Positions 17,514 to 26,915 of a DNA stretch of 64,000 bases are shown one piece after another; position 1 is the first letter of the stretch, and each line of letters opens with the position of its first letter. The stretch comes from Arthrobacter sp. StoSoilB20 (GTDB lineage: Bacteria > Actinomycetota > Actinomycetes > Actinomycetales > Micrococcaceae). The position numbers were made by a program, and so were the translations under genes. The stretch lies in NCBI RefSeq assembly GCF_019977295.1, contig NZ_AP024651.1, forward strand, positions 1,736,001 to 1,800,000, given 5' to 3'. The notes beneath the pieces are model-generated. The model had not been told where the DNA came from. It did not search any database and worked only from the letters and a program-made list of their open reading frames with translations.

Positions 17514-17996
17514 ATGTCGGCGCACAGTGCTCAGCAACGTGATGAATACCTGAACCGCGCAATCAGGCTGGCGGTGAAGAACGTCGCCGACGGCGGTGGT
17601 CCTTTCGGCGCCGTCGTGGTCACCGCGGACGGCACCGTCCATGAGGGGGTCAACCGGGTTACCCGCGATCACGACCCCACCGCCCACGCCGAAGTCGTGG
17701 CGATCCGCCGGGCAGCGGCTGCAACGCAGCGGTTCGACCTCACGGGGTCTGTTCTCTACGCCAGCTGCGAGCCTTGCCCTCTGTGCTTGTCCGCCACTCT
17801 CTGGGCCAGGATCGGCCATGTCTACTTCGCCGCGGACAGGCATGGTGCCGCACGGGCAGGTTTCGATGACGCTGTGTTCTATGAATACTTCGCCGGCACC
17901 AGGCCTGGGCTGCTGCCGGTAGAGCACGCGGAGTTGCCAGCGTCAGGGGACCCCTTCGACGCCTGGCTGAACCACTCCCGCCGAACAGCGTACTGA
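17514..17996 (+). CDS. Nucleoside/guanine deaminase of the CDA fold
   Basis: A 160-residue zinc deaminase. The metal and catalytic residues are HAE (H58, E60) and PCPLC (C89, C92). The following stretch LWARIGHVYFAADRHGAARA and the C-terminal AGFDDAVFYEYF resemble bacterial guanine deaminase (GuaD) more than tRNA adenosine deaminase. It probably converts guanine to xanthine. The -10 hexamer TAGGAT (17502-17507) lies six bases before the ATG, without a Shine-Dalgarno, so it is probably leaderless. It converges on the aminotransferase gene. Confidence 0.82.
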   Translation: MSAHSAQQRDEYLNRAIRLAVKNVADGGGPFGAVVVTADGTVHEGVNRVTRDHDPTAHAEVVAIRRAAAATQRFDLTGSVLYASCEPCPLCLSATLWARIGHVYFAADRHGAARAGFDDAVFYEYFAGTRPGLLPVEHAELPASGDPFDAWLNHSRRTAY

Positions 17997-18023
17997 GCCC
18001 CGGTGCCCTGAACCCACCGGAAA

Positions 18024-19178
18024 CTAGACCCTGCGCGGGAGCCGGCTGACGCCGTCGAGCAGGTCCTGTTGCCCGCCGCAGAGGGCGATGCGGATCCACC
18101 CTTCACCGATGGAGCCGAACGCCGTTCCCGGCGCGAAAGACACGCCTGATTCCGCGAGGAAGGCACGTACCCAGGTCCTGACGTCGCCGCCACTGACGTG
18201 GGAGACGTCTGCCCACAAATAAAACGCCCCCTGTGCTCCCAGAAACGGGATTCCCTTGGCTGAGAGCACAGCGGAGGCTGCATCGCGGTTGCTCCGGTAA
18301 TGGTCGCGTGCGTGGGAAACGTAATCCTGGGGACCAGTGAGCGCAGCCAAGGCGGCGTACTGGGAGGGCGAAGCCACGCAGGAGACGATCGACTCCATGA
18401 CGTTGTTCATCTTCTGCTCCAGCCCGGGCGGGCAGACCAACGCCCCGATCCGCAGGCCTGTCAGGCCGTACGTCTTGGACAGCGTCAAGGAAGTGAAAAC
18501 GCGGGCTTCGCCGGGGATGTCGCTGTCAAAACGGGCAGGACTGACATGCGGGACATCGAAGGTGAAGGCTTCATAGCACTCGTCCGAAATGATCCAGAGG
18601 TCGTGCCGGACAGCCAGCTCCACCAGCTGGCGCGTGGTCTCTTCGCTGATGACCGCGCCCAGGGGATTGGACGGAGAGTTCAGCATGATGACGCGCGTCC
18701 GTGGCGTAATGAGGGCTTCAATGTCCTCGATGTGTGGCTGGAAGTCATTCTGTGGATACAGCGGGTACTCCACCGGCACGGCGTGCAGGAGGCGGCTGGT
18801 CATGGCGAACGTGGGGTAGCCGGGATTAGGGATGAGGATCTCGTCCCCGGGAGCGAGGAGAAGGCTCATGGCGAAGTGCAGGCCCTGCTGGGCGCCATCG
18901 ACCACATAGACCCGCTCCGGACCGATGTCCACGCCTTGCTGCTCCCGGAAGCGGGCTGCGAAGGCTGCGCGGAGTGCGGGAATTCCGGCGTTCGGTGTGT
19001 AATTGGTCTCGTCCCTGTCCAGGCAGGCAATGCCGGCGTCCAAAACGTGCCGGGGGAGTGCAAAGCCCGGTTCTCCAATACTGAGGACGATCGCTCCGGG
19101 GGTGGACCAGGCGGCTTCGGTGATCTCGCGGATCTGGTTCACGGGGACGTCGCGGACGTGCGGGGCAAGCTCAGGCAT
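18024..19178 (-). CDS. Class I/II pyridoxal-phosphate aminotransferase
   Basis: A 384-residue fold-type I aminotransferase. Recognisable segments are LSIGEPGFALP, NYTPNAGIPALRAAFAARF, the Schiff-base lysine in LSKTYGLTGLRIG, NSPSNPLGAVI and the C-terminal WIRIALCGGQ. It is related to aspartate/methionine-type aminotransferases, but the substrate is not determinable. ATG 19178 has TAGGAT (19186-19191, minus strand) seven bases upstream and no ribosome-binding site, which favours it over ATG 19187, which overlaps the hexamer. It is divergent from truB with only 34 bases between start codons. Confidence 0.87.
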   Translation of the reverse strand: MPELAPHVRDVPVNQIREITEAAWSTPGAIVLSIGEPGFALPRHVLDAGIACLDRDETNYTPNAGIPALRAAFAARFREQQGVDIGPERVYVVDGAQQGLHFAMSLLLAPGDEILIPNPGYPTFAMTSRLLHAVPVEYPLYPQNDFQPHIEDIEALITPRTRVIMLNSPSNPLGAVISEETTRQLVELAVRHDLWIISDECYEAFTFDVPHVSPARFDSDIPGEARVFTSLTLSKTYGLTGLRIGALVCPPGLEQKMNNVMESIVSCVASPSQYAALAALTGPQDYVSHARDHYRSNRDAASAVLSAKGIPFLGAQGAFYLWADVSHVSGGDVRTWVRAFLAESGVSFAPGTAFGSIGEGWIRIALCGGQQDLLDGVSRLPRRV

Positions 19179-19185
19179 GGGAGCC

Positions 19186-19205
19186 ATCCTAGCCACCCAT
19201 ATACT
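19186..19205. promoter_or_regulatory. Interlocked divergent -10 hexamers for the aminotransferase and truB
   Basis: The minus-strand TAGGAT occupies 19186-19191 and the plus-strand TATACT occupies 19200-19205. Each is seven bases from its start codon. With normal spacing the -35 region of each promoter would lie over the start codon of the other gene, so two polymerases could hardly bind at once. Confidence 0.55.
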
Positions 19206-19212
19206 GGTAAGC

Positions 19213-20142
19213 GTGCTTTCTGGACTGGTAATCGTTGACAAACCGCAGGGATGGACCAGCCACGATGTGGTTGGCCGGATGCGGCGGCTGGCTGGTACCC
19301 GGAAAGTGGGGCATGCGGGAACCCTGGATCCCATGGCTACCGGTGTCCTGGTACTTGGCATCAACAAGGCCACGCGCCTGTTGACCTACATCGTGGGCAC
19401 GTCCAAGACCTACACTGCCACCATCAGGCTGGGCGAAACCACCATCACCGATGACGCCGAAGGCGAGGTCACCGAAAGCCGGAGCGCGGCAGATGTCACC
19501 GATGATGGCATCGCTGCGGGCGTGGCCGCATTGACCGGCCCCATCCAGCAGGTTCCCAGCAGCGTCAGTGCCATCAAAGTCAACGGCGAACGCTCCTATG
19601 CCCGCGTCCGGTCCGGTGAGGAAGTAAAGCTTGCAGCCCGCCCGGTCACCATCCATCGCTTCGAAGTCCACTCGGTGGAAAGGGTCGACGGCGGCAGGGT
19701 AGTAGACGTCGATGTCACCGTGGAGTGTTCTTCCGGTACGTACATCAGGGCCTTGGCCCGCGACCTCGGCAATGACCTGGGTGTCGGCGGCCATCTCACC
19801 GCCTTGCGCAGGACGCAGGTGGGTCCGTACACGCTGGACCAGGCCCGCACCTTGGAAGAACTGGCAGAGGAACTGAACGTCCTGGAGATGTCCCAGGCGG
19901 CGCGGGCCCTCATGCCCAACCGGGAACTGACCGAGGAAGAAACCACGGAAATTTCCTTTGGCCGCCGTATTGCTGCCGGACCTGGAGCCGGAACGCCGGA
20001 GGCGGCAACGGCCGTGAACCCTGCGGCGGCGTTTGCGCCCTCGGGGGAGTTGGTAGCGCTGCTGGCTGATACCGGAAGCTTCGCCAAACCCGTGCTGGTC
20101 TTCGCTCCTGGAACCGGCTCGGGTGCAGGGAAGGCGGAGTAA
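19213..20142 (+). CDS. truB: tRNA pseudouridine-55 synthase
   Basis: A 309-residue pseudouridine synthase that modifies U55 of tRNA. The N-terminus GLVIVDKPQGWTSHDVV and the catalytic aspartate in GHAGTLDPMATGVL (D39) are diagnostic; the C-terminal domain holds a PUA-like segment followed by an Ala/Gly/Pro linker. GTG 19213 matches the family start and has TATACT seven bases upstream, so it is probably leaderless. The two following membrane-protein genes may be cotranscribed. Confidence 0.94.
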   Translation: MLSGLVIVDKPQGWTSHDVVGRMRRLAGTRKVGHAGTLDPMATGVLVLGINKATRLLTYIVGTSKTYTATIRLGETTITDDAEGEVTESRSAADVTDDGIAAGVAALTGPIQQVPSSVSAIKVNGERSYARVRSGEEVKLAARPVTIHRFEVHSVERVDGGRVVDVDVTVECSSGTYIRALARDLGNDLGVGGHLTALRRTQVGPYTLDQARTLEELAEELNVLEMSQAARALMPNRELTEEETTEISFGRRIAAGPGAGTPEAATAVNPAAAFAPSGELVALLADTGSFAKPVLVFAPGTGSGAGKAE

Positions 20143-20144
20143 CC

Positions 20145-20498
20145 ATGGACGGATACTTCTATGCCATCCTGATCGTCGGATTGGTGTCCACCATCATGTG
20201 CCTTGTAGCGGGCCTGATGAAGAAGGCCCCGAACGATCCCACCATCTACTCCGTGCTCGCCGTCGAATTGGTCCTCCTGGTCTATTTGGTGGGGTCGATA
20301 GTCCGGGTAGCCACAGGCGAGCAGATTGCCGGTGAGGCCTGGGAGTTCTGGGGCTACCTCGCGACCGCCCTGATGATTCCCTTGGGTGCTGTCTACTGGG
20401 CCATCCTGGAACGAACGCGCTGGAGCAACTTCGTCCTGGCCGCCGTGGGAGTAACCGTGCTCGTCATGGGCGCCCGCATGAACCAGATCTGGTACTGA
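20145..20498 (+). CDS. Small integral membrane protein of unknown function
   Basis: A 117-residue protein with four predicted membrane segments, near residues 4-24, 33-55, 68-88 and 94-115. It starts two bases after the truB stop and is followed within three bases by a second small membrane protein; the three genes look cotranscribed. I recognise no enzymatic motif. Pairs of such proteins between truB and ribF appear in relatives of this genus (from memory; not checked). Confidence 0.7.
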   Translation: MDGYFYAILIVGLVSTIMCLVAGLMKKAPNDPTIYSVLAVELVLLVYLVGSIVRVATGEQIAGEAWEFWGYLATALMIPLGAVYWAILERTRWSNFVLAAVGVTVLVMGARMNQIWY

Positions 20499-20518
20499 CC
20501 TTGAAGGAAGAACGCAAC

Positions 20519-20947
20519 GTGACTGGAACCGAGACCAACCCGGCAAACCCGCAGCAGAAGGACACCAGGAACACCGGACCTGGCCGCCTGCTGATCGCTG
20601 TGTACGCGGTGTTCGCGCTCTCCGCTACGGCTCGTGCCGGCTACCAGATCGCCACCAAGTTTGCCGAAGCTCCGTTGGCGCATATTCTGTCGGCGTTCGC
20701 CGCCGTCGTGTATATCATCGCCACCATTTCGCTGGCCAAGCCCGGCCGCACCTGGTTCAAGGTCTCCGTCGCCGCTGTCCTTACGGAACTTGTGGGAGTG
20801 CTGGTGGTGGGCGCCATCAGCCTCTTTGATCCCGTCGCTTTCCCCCACGACACCGTATGGTCCCTCTTTGGCCGCGGTTATGGCTTCGTCCCGCTGGTGC
20901 TGCCGATCCTGGGCCTTCTGTGGCTGAACAAGCGCCGGCCGTCCTGA
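20519..20947 (+). CDS. Small integral membrane protein of unknown function
   Basis: From the GTG at 20519 (preceded by AAGGAAG) the protein has 142 residues; a TTG at 20501 would add six. After a polar N-terminus of about 25 residues there are four hydrophobic segments: LLIAVYAVFALSA, ILSAFAAVVYIIATISLA, VSVAAVLTELVGVLVVGAI and FVPLVLPILGLLWL. A polar loop contains FDPVAFPHDTVWSLFGRGYG. No catalytic motif is visible. It ends 88 bases before ribF, which has its own -10 hexamer (TAGAAT, 20972-20977). Confidence 0.72.
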   Translation: MTGTETNPANPQQKDTRNTGPGRLLIAVYAVFALSATARAGYQIATKFAEAPLAHILSAFAAVVYIIATISLAKPGRTWFKVSVAAVLTELVGVLVVGAISLFDPVAFPHDTVWSLFGRGYGFVPLVLPILGLLWLNKRRPS

Positions 20948-21035
20948 GTCAAACACCCCAGCGGGTAACCTTAGAATGTTCCGGCGCCGGGAGGTTGCCG
21001 GGCGCAATGAACATCTGCAGTAAAAGGCGAGGTTG

Positions 21036-22019
21036 ATGGTCCACATCTGGAACGATCCCACCGAAGTCCCCAAGGACTTCGGACCTACTGTCGTTACCAT
21101 CGGGAACTTTGACGGCGTCCATCGTGGCCACCAGCACGTTCTGTCGCAGTTGACCGATACGGCAAAGCGGCACAACATTCCCTCGGTAGCGGTGACGTTC
21201 GATCCCCACCCCGCGCAAGTGCACAGGCCCGAATCTGCCCCGGAACTCATCATGGGGCTCCAGGACAAACTTGAGGCCCTCGGCGATACCGGCGTGGATG
21301 CGGTGTTGGTCATGAAGTACACCCTCGACCTTGCGGCAATGACGCCACTGGAGTTTGTCCAGGAGGTCTTGGTCGAAGGACTCCACGCCGCGCATCTCGT
21401 GGTGGGGCACGATCTCCGCTTCGGAGCAGGCAATGCCGGTGACGTCGTAACCATGCAGGAGCTGGGAGGCCGGCTCGGGTTCAGCGTCCAGGTAGTCAAT
21501 GAGTATGGTGCAGGCGGCTCCCCGGTACACGACGACGGCGATGCCGACCGCCGCTGTTCCTCAACCTGGGTGCGGGAGGCGTTGTCTGAAGGTGACGTCG
21601 TAACCGCAGCAGCAGTGTTGGGCAGGCCCCACCGCATGCGCGGGGAGGTAGTCCACGGCGCTGCCCGCGGCCGCGACCTCGGATTTCCCACCGCCAACCT
21701 CTCCCACGACTCCACGGGATACGTTCCTGCGGACGGAATCTATGCCGGCTGGCTGATCGACCAGTCCGGGACGCGGTGGCCGGCGGCCATATCCGTGGGT
21801 TCCAACCCCACGTTCGATGGCGTCAGCCGTCAGGTCGAAGCCCACGTGATCGACCGGCCCGAGGAAAAAGTGGAGGACTTCAACCTCTACGGCCAAACCG
21901 TCGCCGTTGAATTCACCCAGCGCTTGCGGGGCATGGTGGCGTACACAGGGCCAGAGGCATTGGTTGAGCAAATGTGCCTGGATGTGGCCCAGGCCCATGA
22001 GCTCCTTGGCCGTGGCTAA
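21036..22019 (+). CDS. ribF: Bifunctional riboflavin kinase / FAD synthetase
   Basis: A 327-residue enzyme that makes FMN and then FAD from riboflavin. The N-terminal adenylyltransferase half has GNFDGVHRGHQ (about residues 22-32) and the S/TxxR-type segment SSTWVREAL. The C-terminal flavokinase half has RGRDLGFPTANL and YAGWLIDQSG. ATG 21036 is preferred over the TTG three bases upstream. A monocistronic gene with promoter TAGAAT at 20972; rpsO follows with its own promoter. Confidence 0.94.
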   Translation: MVHIWNDPTEVPKDFGPTVVTIGNFDGVHRGHQHVLSQLTDTAKRHNIPSVAVTFDPHPAQVHRPESAPELIMGLQDKLEALGDTGVDAVLVMKYTLDLAAMTPLEFVQEVLVEGLHAAHLVVGHDLRFGAGNAGDVVTMQELGGRLGFSVQVVNEYGAGGSPVHDDGDADRRCSSTWVREALSEGDVVTAAAVLGRPHRMRGEVVHGAARGRDLGFPTANLSHDSTGYVPADGIYAGWLIDQSGTRWPAAISVGSNPTFDGVSRQVEAHVIDRPEEKVEDFNLYGQTVAVEFTQRLRGMVAYTGPEALVEQMCLDVAQAHELLGRG

Positions 22020-22050
22020 GGGCATTTCGACAACACTGCCGGCCTGCCGG

Positions 22051-22056
22051 TAAACT
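22051..22056 (+). promoter_or_regulatory. -10 hexamer TAAACT of rpsO
   Basis: TAAACT lies 122 bases before the rpsO start and implies a leader of about 115 bases. Long leaders before rpsO often carry the S15 autoregulatory structure, but the fold here cannot be matched to a known one by eye. A GTG at 22062, in frame with rpsO, lies five bases after the hexamer. Confidence 0.4.
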
Positions 22057-22178
22057 GATGAGTGGATCCGGCTGCAGTCCGTGGCGGCTGGACCTGTTTT
22101 TGTGTGCGGCGACGCCACAAGGGCAACCCGTCAGCGAGGCGCTGCACCGGGAGGCACGGCACAACTCTAGGAGTTCAC

Positions 22179-22448
22179 GTGGCACTTGAAGCCGCTGTAA
22201 AGCAGTCCATCATCAAGGAATACGCAACCTCTGAAGGCGACACCGGTTCGCCCGAGGTGCAGGTTGCAGTCCTGACCCAGCGGATCAAGGATCTGACTGA
22301 GCACATGAAGGAGCACAAGCACGACTTCCACACCCAGCGCGGTCTGCTGGCCATGGTTGGTCGTCGCAAGCGCATGCTTACCTACCTGAAGAACACCGAC
22401 ATCGCCCGCTACCGTGCGCTCATCGAGCGTCTCGGCCTGCGTCGCTAG
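22179..22448 (+). CDS. rpsO: 30S ribosomal protein S15
   Basis: An 89-residue protein that binds 16S rRNA helix 22. The sequence [39 protein letters not shown] and the C-terminal [11 protein letters not shown] leave no doubt. GTG 22179 is preceded by TAGGAG and matches the usual length. A terminator follows at 22461-22491. Confidence 0.97.
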   Translation: MALEAAVKQSIIKEYATSEGDTGSPEVQVAVLTQRIKDLTEHMKEHKHDFHTQRGLLAMVGRRKRMLTYLKNTDIARYRALIERLGLRR

Positions 22449-22460
22449 TCTGACTTTAGG

Positions 22461-22491
22461 GGCGGCCCGGTCCCTCACGGAACGGGCCGCC
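22461..22491 (+). terminator. Intrinsic terminator after rpsO
   Basis: GGCGGCCCG (22461-22469) pairs with CGGGCCGCC (22483-22491), with three further pairs inside the loop region. TTCTTC follows directly. It lies 12 bases after the rpsO stop codon. Confidence 0.78.
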
Positions 22492-22565
22492 TTCTTCACC
22501 AACAACTAAAAACAGGAATCAACCGCATCGCGCATTCGCGGTCCTCGGTAGTGATTCCCGGGAGC

Positions 22566-22640
22566 AACCGTTGACGGTTGGCCCGTGGATCTCGATCGAT
22601 GACCGGGTGTCGTACAGGCCAGGAAAAAAGAAGAGGCCTG
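22566..22640 (+). promoter_or_regulatory. Structured leader of pnp
   Basis: Two small hairpins lie in the 195-base gap before pnp: AACCG-TTGA-CGGTT (22566-22579) and CAGGCC (22615-22620) with GGCCTG (22635-22640) around an A-rich loop. Leaders of pnp genes are commonly cut by RNase III and used for autoregulation; that role here is inference. Confidence 0.35.
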
Positions 22641-22686
22641 GGTTGATGCGGCGGACTTCCGCTAACAGAAACGGAGGTGACTCTCT

Positions 22687-24939
22687 ATGGAGGGTCCCGA
22701 AATCCAGTTCTCCGAAGCCATTATCGACAACGGCCGTTTCGGCAAGCGCGTCATTCGCTTCGAAACCGGCCGCCTTGCCAAGCAGGCAGCCGGCGCTTCG
22801 ATGGTCTACATCGACGAAGACACCGCGCTGCTTTCGGCAACCACCGCAGGCAAGCAGCCGCGCGAAGGTTTCGACTTCTTCCCGCTGACGGTTGACGTCG
22901 AAGAGCGTATGTACGCTGCCGGCCGCATCCCGGGCTCGTTCTTCCGCCGCGAAGGCCGCCCGTCCACCGAAGCCATCCTCGCTTGCCGCCTGATGGACCG
23001 TCCGCTGCGCCCCGCATTCGTCAAGGGCCTGCGCAACGAGGTCCAGATCGTCGTCACCGTCCTGGCGATCAACCCCGACGAGCTCTACGACGTCGTCGCG
23101 ATCAACGCGTCCTCGATGTCCACGCAGCTTTCCGGCCTTCCGTTCTCCGGCCCGATCGGTGGCGTCCGCGTTGCCCTCATCGCCGACGAACAGGGTTCAC
23201 AGTGGGTTGCTTTCCCGAAGCACTCCCAGCTCGAGAACGCCGTCTTCAACATGGTCGTTGCCGGCCGCATCACGGGCGACGACGTCGCCATCATGATGGT
23301 TGAAGCCGAAGCTACGGACAACTCCTGGAACCTCATCAAGGAACAGGGCGCCACCGCTCCTACCGAAGAGGTTGTTTCCGAGGGCCTCGAGGCTGCAAAG
23401 CCGTTCATCAAGGCACTCTGCGAAGCACAGGCGGACCTGGCTGCACGCGCCGCCAAGCCCACGGTTGAGTTCCCGGTCTTCCTGGACTACCAGGACGACG
23501 TCTACGCCGCTGTTGAAGCCGCTGCCGCCGACAAGCTGGCTGCTGTCTTCCAGATCGCTGACAAGCAGGAGCGCGACAACGCCTCCGACGAGCTCAAGGA
23601 CGAAGTCCTGGGCGCACTTGCCGGTACCTTCGAAGGCCGCGAGAAGGAGCTGTCCGCAGCTTTCCGCTCGGTCACCAAGCAGGTTGTGCGCCAGCGCATC
23701 CTCAAGGACCAGATCCGCATCGACGGCCGTGGCCTGACGGACATCCGCCAGCTGACCGCCGAGGTAGAGGTTCTGCCCCGCGTTCACGGTTCCGCGATCT
23801 TCGAGCGCGGCGAGACCCAGATCATGGGTGTCACCACGCTGAACATGCTCAAGATGGAGCAGCAGATCGACTCGTTGTCGCCGGTAACGCGTAAGCGCTA
23901 CATGCACAACTACAACTTCCCGCCGTACTCCACCGGTGAGACCGGCCGCGTCGGTTCCCCGAAGCGCCGCGAAATCGGCCACGGTGCCCTTGCAGAGCGC
24001 GCCTTGGTTCCGGTTCTGCCGACGCGTGAAGAGTTCCCTTACGCCATCCGCCAGGTATCTGAGGCCCTCAGCTCCAACGGCTCCACGTCCATGGGCTCGG
24101 TCTGTGCTTCGACCCTTTCCATGCTCAACGCCGGTGTTCCGCTGAAGGCAGCAGTTGCCGGTATCGCCATGGGCCTGGTTTCCGACCAGGTTGACGGCCA
24201 GACCCGCTACGCAGCGCTGACCGACATCCTCGGCGCCGAAGACGCTTTCGGCGACATGGACTTCAAGGTTGCCGGTACGTCCGAGTTCGTCACGGCCATC
24301 CAGCTGGACACCAAGCTCGACGGCATCCCCGCTTCCGTGCTGGCAGCAGCACTGAAGCAGGCCCGCGAAGCCCGCCTGCACATCCTCGAGGTCATCAACG
24401 CTGCGATCGACACCCCGGATGAGCTCTCCGAGTTCGCTCCGCGCGTCATCGCCGTCAAGATCCCCGTGGACAAGATTGGCGAGGTCATTGGCCCCAAGGG
24501 CAAGATGATCAACCAGATCCAGGAAGACACGGGCGCGGACATCTCCATCGAAGATGACGGCACGGTCTACATCGGCGCTACCAACGGTCCGTCTGCCGAT
24601 GCAGCACGTTCCGCCATCAACGCCATCGCCAACCCGCAGGTGCCGGAAATCGGTGAGCGCTACCTGGGTACGGTCGTCAAGACCACCACCTTCGGCGCTT
24701 TCGTCTCCCTCACCCCGGGCAAGGACGGGCTGCTGCACATCTCCGAGCTCCGCAAGCTGGCCAACGGCAAGCGCGTGGACAACGTTGATGACGTCGTCTC
24801 CGTGGGCCAAAAGGTCCAGGTCGAGATCACCAAGATCGATGACCGCGGCAAGCTTTCCCTCTCCCCGGTTGTTGCCGAGGAAGAAGGCGCAGCTTCTGAG
24901 GACGCTCCGGCCGAGGCCGCTGAAGAGTCCGCAGAGTAG
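22687..24939 (+). CDS. pnp: Polyribonucleotide nucleotidyltransferase (PNPase)
   Basis: A 750-residue 3'-5' phosphorolytic exoribonuclease. Two RNase PH domains (first from [16 protein letters not shown]; second from [18 protein letters not shown] with the catalytic [20 protein letters not shown] segment) flank a helical domain. A KH domain ([17 protein letters not shown]) and an S1 domain ([19 protein letters not shown]) follow. The tail is acidic. ATG at 22687 follows GGAGGTG. A hairpin terminator lies at 24962-24994. Confidence 0.97.
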   Translation: MEGPEIQFSEAIIDNGRFGKRVIRFETGRLAKQAAGASMVYIDEDTALLSATTAGKQPREGFDFFPLTVDVEERMYAAGRIPGSFFRREGRPSTEAILACRLMDRPLRPAFVKGLRNEVQIVVTVLAINPDELYDVVAINASSMSTQLSGLPFSGPIGGVRVALIADEQGSQWVAFPKHSQLENAVFNMVVAGRITGDDVAIMMVEAEATDNSWNLIKEQGATAPTEEVVSEGLEAAKPFIKALCEAQADLAARAAKPTVEFPVFLDYQDDVYAAVEAAAADKLAAVFQIADKQERDNASDELKDEVLGALAGTFEGREKELSAAFRSVTKQVVRQRILKDQIRIDGRGLTDIRQLTAEVEVLPRVHGSAIFERGETQIMGVTTLNMLKMEQQIDSLSPVTRKRYMHNYNFPPYSTGETGRVGSPKRREIGHGALAERALVPVLPTREEFPYAIRQVSEALSSNGSTSMGSVCASTLSMLNAGVPLKAAVAGIAMGLVSDQVDGQTRYAALTDILGAEDAFGDMDFKVAGTSEFVTAIQLDTKLDGIPASVLAAALKQAREARLHILEVINAAIDTPDELSEFAPRVIAVKIPVDKIGEVIGPKGKMINQIQEDTGADISIEDDGTVYIGATNGPSADAARSAINAIANPQVPEIGERYLGTVVKTTTFGAFVSLTPGKDGLLHISELRKLANGKRVDNVDDVVSVGQKVQVEITKIDDRGKLSLSPVVAEEEGAASEDAPAEAAEESAE

Positions 24940-24961
24940 TCTGTAAGCAGTACACCCGGCG

Positions 24962-24994
24962 GGGCCGGTGGGCTTGAAAAAGCTCCACCGGCCC
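24962..24994 (+). terminator. Terminator-like hairpin after pnp
   Basis: GGGCCGGTGG (24962-24971) pairs with CCACCGGCCC (24985-24994), with additional GCTT/AAGC pairing inside. TTCC follows. It separates pnp from the M16 peptidase gene. Confidence 0.6.
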
Positions 24995-25028
24995 TTCCGG
25001 CCTTAACTTGAAAACCTGAAAGGCCTTG

Positions 25029-26372
25029 ATGACTGTCGTACCCCTGCCGCTGGAACAAACCCTTCCCGGTGGCGAATTGATCCATGGTGCCGAGGGCGGT
25101 TCCGTCGTTCGGCGCTCGGTCCTCCCCGGCGGAGTGCGCGTCCTGACCGAGGCAATGCCCGGCCAACGGTCGGCCACCATAGGGTTCTGGGTGGCAGTGG
25201 GTTCACGCGATGAAGCGGAGGGCCAGCACGGTTCCACCCACTTCCTTGAGCACTTGCTGTTCAAAGGCACCAAGCGACGCACCGCCTTGGAGATCGCTTC
25301 GGCTTTTGACGAGGTAGGTGGGGAGTCGAACGCCGCCACTGCGAAGGAAAGCACGTGCTACTTCGCCAGGGTCCTGGATACCGATCTCCCCATGGCCATC
25401 GACGTCATTGCCGACATGATCACCGGAGCGGTCCTGGATCCAGCTGAACTGGAGCAGGAGCGCGACGTTATCCTGGAGGAAATCGCCATGGACAGCGATG
25501 ACCCCACAGATGTTGCGCACGAGAAATTCGTCGAAGCTGTCCTCGGCAAACACCCGCTGGCCCGACCCATCGGTGGAACGCCGGACGCCATCAAAGCTGT
25601 GGCCAGGGATTCGGTCTGGGCGCACTACCAGCGCTACTACCGTCCAGAGGAACTTGTCATCACCGCAGCCGGTGGGCTCGACCATGACGTGGTCTGCGAC
25701 CTCGTCCTTGACGCCCTCACTGCCGCGGGATGGACGCTCGATCCCCAAGCTGCCCCGGTGAACCGCAGGGGAACCGAACGCGCTGTCATCAGCGGAACCT
25801 CGGGCCTCCACGTGGTCAAACGTCCCGTGGAGCAAGCCAACATCATTATGGGTTGCCCGACTATCGTGGCTACCGATGACCGCCGGTTCGTCATGAGCGT
25901 GCTTAACGCCGTCCTGGGTGGCGGCATGTCTTCCCGGCTGTTCCAGGAAATCCGTGAAAAGCGCGGCCTGGTGTACTCCACCTATTCCTTCACTGCCGCC
26001 TACGCAGACGCCGGGTATTTTGGCATGTACGCGGGTTGCACGCCGTCCAAGGTCCGACAAGTGCTGGACCTCCTGGGTGTGGAGTTGGAGAAACTTGCCA
26101 AGGAGGGCATCACGGAGGAGGAACTCCGCAAGGCTGTGGGACAGCTCAGCGGTGGAATTGTCCTGGCCCTTGAGGACACGGGGTCCCGGATGTCGCGGCT
26201 GGGCCGGGCAGAGTTGGTTTCCGGAGAGTTCCAGGACATTGACGAAACCCTTGCCCGGATCCAGGCTGTCACCGTTGAGGAAGTCCAGGAACTGGCCCGC
26301 GAACTCGCAGCGGCGCCCCGGACCATCACGGTGGTAGGTCCTTTCGAGGAAACCGAGACCTTCGGCCTCTGA
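25029..26372 (+). CDS. M16 family zinc metallopeptidase
   Basis: A 447-residue protease related to mitochondrial processing peptidase. The inverted zinc motif HFLEH is at residues 71-75, with the distal glutamate expected in the ELEQERDVILEEIAM region about 75 residues later. The C-terminal half carries the inactive M16_C fold (GGGMSSRLFQEIREKRGLVY). The order pnp-M16 peptidase is conserved in actinobacteria, where it usually precedes dapB; here the molybdenum region intervenes. ATG 25029 is preferred to the adjoining TTG. Confidence 0.92.
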   Translation: MTVVPLPLEQTLPGGELIHGAEGGSVVRRSVLPGGVRVLTEAMPGQRSATIGFWVAVGSRDEAEGQHGSTHFLEHLLFKGTKRRTALEIASAFDEVGGESNAATAKESTCYFARVLDTDLPMAIDVIADMITGAVLDPAELEQERDVILEEIAMDSDDPTDVAHEKFVEAVLGKHPLARPIGGTPDAIKAVARDSVWAHYQRYYRPEELVITAAGGLDHDVVCDLVLDALTAAGWTLDPQAAPVNRRGTERAVISGTSGLHVVKRPVEQANIIMGCPTIVATDDRRFVMSVLNAVLGGGMSSRLFQEIREKRGLVYSTYSFTAAYADAGYFGMYAGCTPSKVRQVLDLLGVELEKLAKEGITEEELRKAVGQLSGGIVLALEDTGSRMSRLGRAELVSGEFQDIDETLARIQAVTVEEVQELARELAAAPRTITVVGPFEETETFGL

Positions 26373-26396
26373 ATCTCTGGACTCACCCACTGTCAG

Positions 26397-26433
26397 CAGG
26401 GCAGCATGATCACACAGTGATGATGCTGCCCTG
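26397..26433 (+). terminator. Long hairpin after the M16 peptidase gene
   Basis: CAGGGCAGCAT (26397-26407) pairs with ATGCTGCCCTG (26423-26433), and ATCAC (26409-26413) with GTGAT (26417-26421) inside, leaving a three-base loop and one G-G mismatch. There is no T tract, so it may stabilise the 3' end rather than terminate alone. Confidence 0.6.
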
Positions 26434-26450
26434 ACTACGTAGGAGAGGCG

Positions 26451-26912
26451 ATGAACCAGCCCCCAAGCGGCCAAGCTGCGGAGTTGCTGCATGACTTCCT
26501 CGGTCACTGGCGCGGCATCACCGAAGTTGCAGCCTCGCCGTGGCGGAGTGGCCGGACCGTGGAAGCAGAGGTGGTTTTCACCAAGGCCGCCGGCGGGTAT
26601 GCAGTCGTCCAGAGCTACCGGCACCGGGAACCGGACGGCACGCATTTTGAAGGGCATGGCATGTTCACCGTTGACCTGGACCACGGGGATACCCTCTGGT
26701 ACTACGTGGACAGCCTGGGGAGATCGCCCGCCAGCCCCGTCCGGGGGGCCTGGCACGAAGGGATCCTGACCCTGGACCGGAGGACTGCCGACGGCGTGGC
26801 CAGGCACACTTTCCGGGTTGAGGACGGGGTTCTGGTGCACACGGCCGATCTCAGGCTTGAAGGAACAGCTGATTTCAGCCCGTTGCTCAAGAGCGTCTTC
26901 AGGAAAGCTTGA
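26451..26912 (+). CDS. DUF1579-like protein
   Basis: A 153-residue protein resembling the DUF1579 family of lipocalin-like beta-barrels: an N-terminal LLHDFLGHWRGITEV, a central GHGMFTVDLDHGDTLWYYVD and a C-terminal ADFSPLLKSVFRKA. The function is unknown. ATG 26451 is preceded by TAGGAG with good spacing. It converges on moaD with three bases between the stops. Confidence 0.72.
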   Translation: MNQPPSGQAAELLHDFLGHWRGITEVAASPWRSGRTVEAEVVFTKAAGGYAVVQSYRHREPDGTHFEGHGMFTVDLDHGDTLWYYVDSLGRSPASPVRGAWHEGILTLDRRTADGVARHTFRVEDGVLVHTADLRLEGTADFSPLLKSVFRKA

Positions 26913-26915
26913 GCC

